Source: an uncultured Oscillospiraceae bacterium (lineage in GTDB: Bacteria; Bacillota; Clostridia; Oscillospirales; Acutalibacteraceae). From it: a DNA stretch of 23,895 bases. A model generated the notes under the pieces. It saw only the letters and a program-made list of their open reading frames with translations, made no database searches and was not told the DNA's origin. The position numbers were made by a program, and so were the translations under genes. Location of the stretch: NCBI GenBank assembly GCA_900552115.1, contig URYP01000027.1, positions 1 to 23,895 on the forward strand, given 5' to 3'. Shown here piece after piece: positions 1 through 6,641 of the stretch; position 1 is the first letter of the stretch; every line of letters starts with the position of its first letter.

Positions 1-20
1 GCCGGTCGTTTTATATTCGT

Positions 21-755
21 CTATACAACAAGCCCGCCATTAGGGCTCAAAACCTGTCCGGTAATAAACCCGGCGTCGTCGGAAATCAAAAAAGCGGCCG
101 CCCCAGCTACATCATCCGGCGTGCCAATCCTCTGTAAGGGCGTATCCTCCCGCAGCATTTCCAGGCTGCTTTCATCCAAATTGCCGTTCATCGGCGTATC
201 GATCACACCGGGTGCTAGACAGTTCACCCGAATCCGGGAAGGGCCAAGCTCCTGCGCCAGCGCCTTCGTCATACCGATCAAGCCGGCTTTTGCTGTGGAA
301 TAAGCCACCTCACAGGAAGCGCCGGATATCCCCCATATAGAGGACACCAGCACAATGCTGCCGCTGTGCCGGCGGATCATGGCAGGCAGCACCGCCTGGC
401 AGGCATGATAAGCTCCATCAAGATGGATCCGCAGCATTCGTGTCCATTCCTCATAGGTGGTATCGGTAAACAGTTTCTGTTGGGCAATGCCCGCACAGTG
501 AATCAACGCGTCGATATGGCCGAACCGGTCCGCCGCCAGAACCGCCGCCCGCTGCATATCCGATGCACAGGCAATGTCCGCCTGCACGGTCATCACATCG
601 GCTCCCGCTTTGACCAGCTCCTGTTCCAGCTGCTCCGCGGATTCCCTGCTGCGTCCATATTGCAGACAGAGTCCATATCCCTCTTTTGCCAAACGACGGG
701 CTACTGCCTGTCCTATTCCGCCGGATGCGCCGGTAATCCAGACATTGCGTTTCAT
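21..755 (-). CDS. ymfI: Short-chain dehydrogenase/reductase, EF-P 5-aminopentanone reductase (YmfI) type
   Basis: A 244-residue classical SDR with a Rossmann fold that should bind NAD(P)H. Visible motifs are the cofactor loop TGASGGIG (8-15), CAG in place of NAG (87-89), VSS with the catalytic Ser (about 139), YSTAK (Tyr152, Lys156) and the PG turn (182-183). It resembles FabG, but the WGISGASCEVAYSTAK region and the position after mutY fit the clostridial proteins named as reductases that finish the 5-aminopentanol modification of elongation factor P. That function was established for Bacillus YmfI and is transferred here by family resemblance only. The usual tetrad Asn of the NxxG motif appears as His111 (HLDG). 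The start overlaps the mutY stop by ATGA, so translation is probably coupled. It is the last gene of the alaS operon inside this window. A generic FabG-like ketoreductase remains possible. Confidence 0.8.
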   Translation of the reverse strand: MKRNVWITGASGGIGQAVARRLAKEGYGLCLQYGRSRESAEQLEQELVKAGADVMTVQADIACASDMQRAAVLAADRFGHIDALIHCAGIAQQKLFTDTTYEEWTRMLRIHLDGAYHACQAVLPAMIRRHSGSIVLVSSIWGISGASCEVAYSTAKAGLIGMTKALAQELGPSRIRVNCLAPGVIDTPMNGNLDESSLEMLREDTPLQRIGTPDDVAGAAAFLISDDAGFITGQVLSPNGGLVV

Positions 756-1843
756 AGCCCCTTCTCCTTTTTCAATATCGCCGGCAGCTTTTGGGCATAG
801 GCACGAAAAGCGCTGGGCAGAGCATACACATCTCTGATTTCGTCGGCATCAGCCCAAACGCAATCGGAAGGCGTATGCGCGTCCTCCAGCCATACGGCCC
901 TTCCTTCCATATGCCATTCAATATGGGAAAATAAATGGCGGGCTTTCCCCAAATCTTCTGTGTCCAGAATCCGGCCGCCTGTCCACTGGATGACCAACTC
1001 CCGAACAGCCTCATCCGGCATCTCCCCATCCACAGACGGCAGCTCCCACAAGCCGCCCAACAATCCCGCGGAGGGCCGTTTGTGCAGCAAAACCGTCCAT
1101 GCATTATCCCTTTTCCTGATGATAACCAAAACTGTACGATGTTCCACCCGCCGTTCCTTTTTGGGCGACCGTACCGGCAATTCACCGGCACAGCCTTGTT
1201 TTTGAGCTTCACACAATCCATAGAGCGGACAAGCGGTGCAGTCCGGGGTTGTATTTGGCAGGCAAACGGTTTCTCCCAATTCCATAATGGCTTCATTGAA
1301 TAAGCCGGGGTTCTTCTGTGGAACCAAAGCGGCGGCGAGTTTTGACAGCTCCTTTTTAACAGCCGGTTTCAGCACATCCTCCGAGCAAGCGGTGAGCCGG
1401 GCCAGTACCCGCAGCACATTGCCGTCAACCGCCGGAACCGCAAGATCATAAGCGATGGAGGCAATCGCACCGGCGGTGTATTCCCCTATCCCTGGCAGCT
1501 GAAGCAGCGCCTCAAACGACGCCGGCAATTCTCCGCCATAGTGTTCCATAATCTGAATGGCGGCTTTACGCAGATTCTTGGCGCGGCTATAATATCCCAG
1601 CCCTTCCCAGAGTTTCAGCAGCGTGTCTTCATCTACGGCGGCTAGATCAGCCACCGTGGGGAGAGCTTCCATAAAGCGTTCGTAATAACCCAGCGCCGCC
1701 TCGATCCGCGTCTGCTGAAGCATGATTTCCGACACCCACACCCGGTAGGGCGTGGGCTCCACACGCCATGGAAAAGGGCGGCGAACCTGACAATACCAGT
1801 CGAGCAGACGCGGCGTCCATTCCGGATTCGGTTTCCACTGCAT
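752..1843 (-). CDS. mutY: Adenine DNA glycosylase MutY
   Basis: 363 residues, normal length for MutY. It removes adenine mispaired with 8-oxoguanine in base excision repair. Visible features in order: catalytic Glu39 in WVSEIMLQQT; the helix-hairpin-helix LPGIGEYTAGA (116-126); the conserved Asp140 in VPAVDGNVLRV; four cysteines for a [4Fe-4S] cluster (C194, C202, C205, C211); and a C-terminal NUDIX-like domain (about 236-345) that in MutY reads 8-oxoG. The first cysteine gap is seven residues rather than the six of E. coli MutY. The start codon abuts the mscL stop (no gap), and a GGAG about 11 nt upstream lies inside the mscL end. The gene overlaps the downstream reductase by 4 nt. The family call is secure. 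Confidence 0.95.
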   Translation of the reverse strand: MQWKPNPEWTPRLLDWYCQVRRPFPWRVEPTPYRVWVSEIMLQQTRIEAALGYYERFMEALPTVADLAAVDEDTLLKLWEGLGYYSRAKNLRKAAIQIMEHYGGELPASFEALLQLPGIGEYTAGAIASIAYDLAVPAVDGNVLRVLARLTACSEDVLKPAVKKELSKLAAALVPQKNPGLFNEAIMELGETVCLPNTTPDCTACPLYGLCEAQKQGCAGELPVRSPKKERRVEHRTVLVIIRKRDNAWTVLLHKRPSAGLLGGLWELPSVDGEMPDEAVRELVIQWTGGRILDTEDLGKARHLFSHIEWHMEGRAVWLEDAHTPSDCVWADADEIRDVYALPSAFRAYAQKLPAILKKEKGL

Positions 1844-2407
1844 TTATTCGCACGCTCCATCCGGTTCGGGCCCGTCGGCGGACGGATCCTCCAGCACCGA
1901 TGTACAGTGCGGGCAACGCACAGCGTCTATACTGATTTCGCTGCAACAGTACGGGCAGCGTTTTGTTGTCTGTACGGCCGGCTCATCCGGTTTTCGGCGG
2001 CGGTTCAGCCGGTTGATCCCCTTGACCAGCAAAAAGATGATGAACGCCATGATGACAAAATCAATCACAGCCGTGATAAACGCTCCATAATTGAAGGTGG
2101 TAGCCCCCGCATCCTTGGCGGCCTGAAGGGTTGCGTAAGTCGCAGCCTCAACCCCTTCCGGATACTTCAGCACCAAAAACTGATCGGTGAAATTGATACC
2201 GCCGGTCATCATGCCTACAAAAGGCATGATGAGGTCGCTGACCACGGAGGAAACGATTTTTTGAAACGCGCCGCCTATGATAACGCCAACCGCCAGGTCA
2301 ATTACATTGCCCCGCAGCGCAAATTGCTTAAATTCACCCAGTATACCGCCCATCTTTTTCATCTGTTTCGTGACGTCTTCCTTCATGCGGCTATCCTTCC
2401 TGCTCAT
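1844..2407 (-). CDS. mscL: Large-conductance mechanosensitive channel with C-terminal zinc ribbon
   Basis: 187 residues. The channel opens under membrane tension and releases solutes on hypo-osmotic shock; it acts as a pentamer in the inner membrane. The core reads FKQFALRGNVIDLAVGVIIG (26-45) for the N-terminal helix and TM1, then an extracellular loop (about 70-108) and TM2 (about 109-130). The protein does not end after the cytoplasmic helix: residues 151-168 hold CPYC and CPHC, a likely zinc ribbon, followed by an acidic tail. AAAGGAG six nt before the ATG at 2407 supports this start, which overlaps the exonuclease end by 17 nt; Met8 (2386) is an alternative. The mutY start follows immediately. 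The channel call is firm and the zinc ribbon is inferred from cysteine spacing. Confidence 0.93.
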   Translation of the reverse strand: MSRKDSRMKEDVTKQMKKMGGILGEFKQFALRGNVIDLAVGVIIGGAFQKIVSSVVSDLIMPFVGMMTGGINFTDQFLVLKYPEGVEAATYATLQAAKDAGATTFNYGAFITAVIDFVIMAFIIFLLVKGINRLNRRRKPDEPAVQTTKRCPYCCSEISIDAVRCPHCTSVLEDPSADGPEPDGACE

Positions 2408-3272
2408 GGCCGGCTCCTTTCTCTTTGGGCGGTTCTATTTTCTCGGTCAGCTTGCGTTTTACATCCACACAATCATATTTTTGTTTGAATTGCACCCGTC
2501 CCACAAAGTTTTTCTGGCACCGGCGGCAGGTAAAATCCGCAAAAAAGGCATGACCGCGAAACGCCCATTCTCCTTTACGACGCAGATTCCTCCCGCATTC
2601 CGGACAGGAAAATCGCAGCAGGCTGCGGTCAATCAGGGGGCTGTCTATATCTTTCAGCACGAAAGGTTTAAAGGTGACCCGATCATAAAAAACCTTGTCC
2701 GCTTTTTGTAGAATCTTGTGAAAGGATGGCGGATCCCCTACTCTTCGCAATACCTCAGCCGTCATCAAACTGTCACCGAGCGCCCGATGGGTCTCCATTC
2801 CCTGCGTGTCAATATTCAGGTTTTCACAGGCCGCCTGCAACCCCATTTGCTGATGCAGGCTAATCCCCATTTTCTCTTGGCAATAACGCTGTATGTCCGC
2901 GTAATACGCCATCATGGGAATATCCTGCCGATGGCAAAAATAGCGAAAATTCTCCATAAGAACCAGCAGATCGGTCTGGCTCCAAGTCAAGAACGCCGCT
3001 TCCGAAGTACCCATCCAGTCCTGCAGCCGGTGAACAACCGAGACAAACGAACCGCCTTTATCCAATTCCTCCGGCGCAATATGAGTAAGCCCCTTTACGA
3101 TTTCCGATAATTTTCGACTGACCGATGGTTTGATAACCGCCTGAAAACGATCGACTATTTGAAAAGAAGCATCCAGTTTAACGGCGCCAATTTCAATAAT
3201 TTCATTGAAATAGCCGTGCGCCTTGTGAGAATATGCCCCATTCCATTCCAAATCCATTACTATATAGACGAT
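2391..3272 (-). CDS. DEDDh 3'-5' exonuclease with C-terminal zinc ribbon
   Basis: An RNase T/DnaQ-like exonuclease. Counting from the ATG at 3257 (288 aa), the DEDDh residues are Asp2 and Glu4 (DLEW), Asp96 in TWSQTD and His157/Asp162 in HRALGD. A C-terminal zinc ribbon follows, with CPEC (218-221) and CRRC (244-247). The substrate (DNA or RNA) cannot be told from sequence. Start choice: the ATG at 3257 would remove the first beta strand, and the only good Shine-Dalgarno (AAAGGAGG, 3281-3288) lies 23 nt away. Reading upstream in frame gives IVYIV before MDLEW, the usual N-terminus for this family. The codon 8 nt from the SD is ATC at 3270-3272. I therefore give 3272 as the probable start, but no ATG, GTG or TTG exists there; 3257 is the first canonical start. 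The gene sits between hinT and mscL in the alaS operon. Confidence 0.82.
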   Translation of the reverse strand: MVYIVMDLEWNGAYSHKAHGYFNEIIEIGAVKLDASFQIVDRFQAVIKPSVSRKLSEIVKGLTHIAPEELDKGGSFVSVVHRLQDWMGTSEAAFLTWSQTDLLVLMENFRYFCHRQDIPMMAYYADIQRYCQEKMGISLHQQMGLQAACENLNIDTQGMETHRALGDSLMTAEVLRRVGDPPSFHKILQKADKVFYDRVTFKPFVLKDIDSPLIDRSLLRFSCPECGRNLRRKGEWAFRGHAFFADFTCRRCQKNFVGRVQFKQKYDCVDVKRKLTEKIEPPKEKGAGHEQEG

Positions 3273-3286
3273 GGAAAGCGCCTCCT

Positions 3287-3619
3287 TTAGCCCATATCCC
3301 CCAGAACCCTGCCGGCCAGCACATGGAAATGCAGATGAGAAACTGTCTGTCCCGCCTCCGGTCCGTTATTGGTTACAACCCGAAAATCACCGATTTCAAG
3401 CTGGTCTGCCAGCCGGGCAATGACCGCAAAGATATGCGCGGTCACGGCCGCATTCTCTTCATTGAGAGCGGCCGCCCCCTCTATATGTTCTTTGGGAATG
3501 ACCAGAAAATGTACCGGAGCTTTGGGCTCTATATCGTAAAAAGCCAGCACCTGTTCGTCCTCGTATATTTTGTTTGAAGGAATATCCCCACGGAGAATAC
3601 CGCAAAATACACAGTCCAT
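3287..3619 (-). CDS. hinT: HIT family nucleotide-binding hydrolase (HinT-like)
   Basis: 110 residues, full length for the HINT branch of the histidine triad superfamily. These proteins hydrolyse purine nucleoside phosphoramidates and aminoacyl-adenylates in the cytoplasm, usually as dimers. The triad is HLHFH (His95, His97, His99) followed by VLAGR. CVFC near the N-terminus (Cys3, Cys6) with the conserved histidines suggests the zinc site found in many bacterial HIT proteins. It lies 24 nt downstream of alaS. HinT is known to clear aminoacyl-AMP from aminoacyl-tRNA synthetases, so the position is suggestive, but a functional link is inference. The stop codon (3287-3289) overlaps the Shine-Dalgarno of the next gene. 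Confidence 0.93.
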   Translation of the reverse strand: MDCVFCGILRGDIPSNKIYEDEQVLAFYDIEPKAPVHFLVIPKEHIEGAAALNEENAAVTAHIFAVIARLADQLEIGDFRVVTNNGPEAGQTVSHLHFHVLAGRVLGDMG

Positions 3620-3643
3620 ATTGTACCTCCTTATAATGCGTTA

Positions 3644-6292
3644 TTATGCGTTTTCAACCTGCGTGGCCACAATATCGTCCACTGTATTCATTGCGTCGTC
3701 CACTTTGGTCAGGTCTTTACCGCCGCCCTGTGCCATATCCGGACGCCCGCCTCCGCGGCCATCGCACAGCGCCGTTATTTCCTTGATGATCTTACCGGCG
3801 TGGGCTCCGAGCGCCACTGCCGCTGGTGAACAAAAGCAAGCAAAAGAAACGGAATTCGAGATTTCCTGCATACCAGCCAGCAGAACAACCGTAGCCTGAT
3901 CGCCCACCAGGTCTTTACAACGGCTGCACATTTCCCGCACCGCGTCGGAACCGGTGCCGGCAAACGCTGCCGCTACCACCTTGACCCCGCCAACCGTCTT
4001 GGCGTTTTCAAACAACCCCTCCACCTTTTTCGATGCGATACGAGCCCGGATATCCTCCAGTTCTTTCTGCGCCGCTTTCAGTTCCGCCATTACCTGGGCC
4101 GAACGCCGGCCGATATCCTCAACATTGCTGGCTTTAATCGTATCCGCCGTATATTCCAGAAGCTGACGCTGTTCGTCCATGACTTCCAACAGGTTAAGTC
4201 CCGTCACGGCTTCAATACGGCGAACGCCCGAGGCCACAGACCCTTCGGACAGAATCCGGAACAATCCCAGTTTGGCGGTATTGTCTACATGGGTGCCGCC
4301 GCAGAATTCAATGGACATATCGCCCATTTTAACCACGCGCACCACATCGCCGTATTTTTCACCAAAAAGAGCCATGGCTCCCAGTTTTTTGGCTTCCTCA
4401 ATCGGCATTTCACGGATATCCGCTTCCATGCCGTCCAAAATCCATCCGTTGACAAGCCCTTCCACCTGTTTGAGCTCCTCCGGCGTCAGCGCGGAGAAAT
4501 GCGTAAAGTCAAAGCGTACACGGCGGCTGTCCACCAGTTGCCCGGCCTGTTCGACATGCGATCCAAGCACGCGGCGCAGCGCCGCCTGCAGCAGATGCGC
4601 CGCCGTATGATTGCGCATAGTCGCGCAGCGAATCTCATCGTTGACTGCGGCAGTCAGCACATCCCCCACTCGCAGGTCGCCGGCTTTTTGTACACCCACA
4701 TGGGCAATAACCCCACTGTGGCTTTTTATGGTGTTTTCCACGTCAAACTGCGCACCGTCCGCAATCAGGGATCCAATATCCCCCACCTGTCCGCCGCTTT
4801 CCGCATAGAAAGGCGTCACATCCAAAACAACGGCCGCCCGGTCGCCGGCGGTAAGCGTTTCCACCAGCTCATTATTGCGCAGAATCGCCGTTACCACCGC
4901 CTGGTGGCTGAGGGAGCTATATCCAACAAATTCGCCCGGTATCAGCTGCTCTAAAGCGCTGGCGCTGTTTTTCCAGGCATCCGTGTCGTCGCTGCTCTGC
5001 GCGTTGCGGGCACGTTCCCGCTGCTCGGTCATCAGGCGCGCAAAAGCGTCCTCATCCACCGTCAGGCCTTTTTCTTCCAGTATATCCTGTGTCAGGTCCA
5101 GCGGGAATCCATAGGTGTCGTACAGCTTAAAGGCGTCCTCACCCGGCAGCACCGTCCCCTTCAAGCGGGTGAGCATATCATCCAGCAAGGCCAGTCCGCT
5201 GTCGATGGTTTTAGAAAAAGCGGTCTCCTCCACATGGATTAGTTTGACAATAAAATCCTTCTTCTCAAACAGCTCCGGATAAGCGTTCAGGTTCTCCTGG
5301 ATCACCGTGTCGCATACTTCAAACAGGAACGGTTTTTGAATCCCAAGAAGACGGCCATGCCGAGCCGCCCGGCGCAGCAGGCGGCGCAGAACATAGCCGC
5401 GCCCCTCGTTGGAGGGCATTACGCCGTCGCCAATCATGAAGGTGGTGGAACGGATATGGTCGGTAATTACCCGAAGGGAAACATCCGTTTTCGGGTCGTC
5501 GCCATAATGCACGCCAGCAATACGGCTGACGTGTTTCATAATGTTTTGAACCGTATCCACCTCAAAAAGATTGTCTACTCCCTGCATGATGCAGGCCAGA
5601 CGCTCCAATCCCATACCCGTATCAATATTGGGATGTTCCAAAGGCGTGTAGTTGCCGTTCCCATCGCTGTCGAACTGGGTAAATACCAGATTCCAAAACT
5701 CCACGTACCGGTCGCAGTCGCAGCCTACGCCGCAGGTCGGGGAGCCGCAGCCGAACGCCTCGCCCCGGTCAAAGTATAGCTCCGAACAGGGGCCGCAGGG
5801 ACCGGTGCCATGCTCCCAGAAATTGTCTTCCTTGCCCAGGCGCACGATACGGTCGGGAGAAACGCCGACCTCTTTGGTCCAAATATTAAACGCCTCGTCG
5901 TCGTCCTCGTAAATGCTGACCCAGATCCGGTCAACCGGCAGTTCCATCACCTTGGTGCAGAATTCCCAGGCCCACGCCGTGGCTTCATGCTTAAAATAAT
6001 CGCCAAAACTGAAATTCCCCAGCATTTCAAAATAGGTGCCGTGGCGGGCGGTTTTGCCCACCCGTTCAATATCCGGAGTACGGATACACTTCTGGCAGGT
6101 GGTCACCCGCTTGCGGGGCGGGGTAATTTCCCCAGTAAAAAACTTTTTCATGGGCGCCATGCCGGAGTTGATGAGCAGCAGCGATTTGTCGTTTTTGGGG
6201 ATCAGCCCAAAGCTGGGGAGCCGTAAATGGCCCTTGCTTTCAAAAAACGAAAGATATTTTTCTCGCAACTCATTTAAGCCTGTCCACTGCAT
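3644..6292 (-). CDS. alaS: Alanyl-tRNA synthetase
   Basis: 882 residues from the ATG at 6292, normal for bacterial AlaRS. It charges tRNA-Ala and clears Ser/Gly-tRNA-Ala. Order: class II catalytic domain (1 to about 245) with RTPDIERVGKTARHGTYFEM around 71-90; tRNA recognition domain (about 250-450); editing domain with the zinc ligands HTAAH (562-566) and CGGTH (664-668); and a C-terminal DHHA1-type domain ending in GRGGGRPDMAQGG. A cysteine-rich insertion (CGSPTCGVGCDC, 182-193) sits in the catalytic domain, as in many clostridial AlaRS. The frame stays open 24 codons upstream to 6364, but the start at 6292 has AAAGGAG about 11 nt before it and matches the family N-terminus (MQWTGLNELREKY). 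It is the first gene of a six-gene operon and is transcribed from the promoter at 6436-6464 through a structured leader. Confidence 0.97.
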   Translation of the reverse strand: MQWTGLNELREKYLSFFESKGHLRLPSFGLIPKNDKSLLLINSGMAPMKKFFTGEITPPRKRVTTCQKCIRTPDIERVGKTARHGTYFEMLGNFSFGDYFKHEATAWAWEFCTKVMELPVDRIWVSIYEDDDEAFNIWTKEVGVSPDRIVRLGKEDNFWEHGTGPCGPCSELYFDRGEAFGCGSPTCGVGCDCDRYVEFWNLVFTQFDSDGNGNYTPLEHPNIDTGMGLERLACIMQGVDNLFEVDTVQNIMKHVSRIAGVHYGDDPKTDVSLRVITDHIRSTTFMIGDGVMPSNEGRGYVLRRLLRRAARHGRLLGIQKPFLFEVCDTVIQENLNAYPELFEKKDFIVKLIHVEETAFSKTIDSGLALLDDMLTRLKGTVLPGEDAFKLYDTYGFPLDLTQDILEEKGLTVDEDAFARLMTEQRERARNAQSSDDTDAWKNSASALEQLIPGEFVGYSSLSHQAVVTAILRNNELVETLTAGDRAAVVLDVTPFYAESGGQVGDIGSLIADGAQFDVENTIKSHSGVIAHVGVQKAGDLRVGDVLTAAVNDEIRCATMRNHTAAHLLQAALRRVLGSHVEQAGQLVDSRRVRFDFTHFSALTPEELKQVEGLVNGWILDGMEADIREMPIEEAKKLGAMALFGEKYGDVVRVVKMGDMSIEFCGGTHVDNTAKLGLFRILSEGSVASGVRRIEAVTGLNLLEVMDEQRQLLEYTADTIKASNVEDIGRRSAQVMAELKAAQKELEDIRARIASKKVEGLFENAKTVGGVKVVAAAFAGTGSDAVREMCSRCKDLVGDQATVVLLAGMQEISNSVSFACFCSPAAVALGAHAGKIIKEITALCDGRGGGRPDMAQGGGKDLTKVDDAMNTVDDIVATQVENA

Positions 6293-6316
6293 AGTTGTTC
6301 CGTCTCCTTTTTCGAT

Positions 6317-6382
6317 ATAAAAATACCTCCGCCCGGTCATGGACAGAGGTTTTGCAATACCCATCCGGCCCTGTGCCCGGAT
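6317..6382 (-). promoter_or_regulatory. Candidate transcription attenuator in the alaS leader
   Basis: In the roughly 137-nt 5' UTR of alaS, a 10-bp hairpin (arms 6350-6341 and 6334-6325, loop ATGACC) is followed by ATTTTTAT and so looks like an intrinsic terminator placed before the gene. Upstream, ATCCGG/CCGGAT can form a 6-bp hairpin (6382-6377 with 6368-6363). The segment GGGCACAGG (6378-6370) can instead pair with CCTCTGTCC, the 5' arm of the terminator, with one mismatch and one wobble. The two states exclude each other, as in attenuators. I do not see the T-box signature (GGTGGNACCGCG), although T-boxes are the usual alaS control in Firmicutes. The pairing was worked out by eye, without energy calculation. 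Confidence 0.5.
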
Positions 6383-6435
6383 CCGAATGCCGTCAAACGA
6401 AACATACGGCCTGTATCGGGCGTTTTCTCTTACCG

Positions 6436-6464
6436 ATTATAAGGCAATCCGGCCTTTTTGTCAA
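6436..6464 (-). promoter_or_regulatory. Consensus sigma-A promoter for alaS operon
   Basis: On the minus strand, TTGACA (6464-6459), a 17-nt spacer and TATAAT (6441-6436) match the housekeeping consensus at all twelve positions. The predicted start is near 6429, leaving a leader of about 137 nt before alaS. The promoter lies back to back with the glnA promoter. An inverted repeat, GCGGTT (6473-6478) and AACCGC (6500-6505), lies between the two -35 boxes. Confidence 0.88.
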
Positions 6465-6518
6465 TATATCGAGCGGTTGTCCATCCTCCTCCTGACCAGA
6501 ACCGCCCCCGCAAAAACA

Positions 6519-6547
6519 TTGACAAGAATTTATAAAATGGTTATACT
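6519..6547 (+). promoter_or_regulatory. Sigma-A promoter for type III glutamine synthetase
   Basis: TTGACA (6519-6524), a 17-nt spacer and TATACT (6542-6547) match the consensus at 11 of 12 positions. The start is expected near 6554, giving a leader of about 88 nt if translation begins at 6642. The leader contains GTCGC/GCGAC, which could form a small hairpin. I see no obvious nitrogen-regulator site. Confidence 0.82.
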
Positions 6548-6641
6548 TAAAACGTGTTTCCAAATGGGGCTGATGTCGCGTTTCATGCCTGTAGCCAGCG
6601 ACATGCAGCCAACACTTTTTGAGACGGGAGCGAGCGAGATT

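Noticed and set aside
6293..6364. A 24-residue N-terminal extension of AlaS in the open frame
   Set aside because: It has no ribosome binding site, overlaps the terminator-like hairpin of the leader, and is not part of the AlaRS fold; the start at 6292 has a good site.
6293..6429. T-box riboswitch upstream of alaS
   Set aside because: The conserved T-box sequence is not visible and the leader is short for the class, so I call only an unclassified attenuator.
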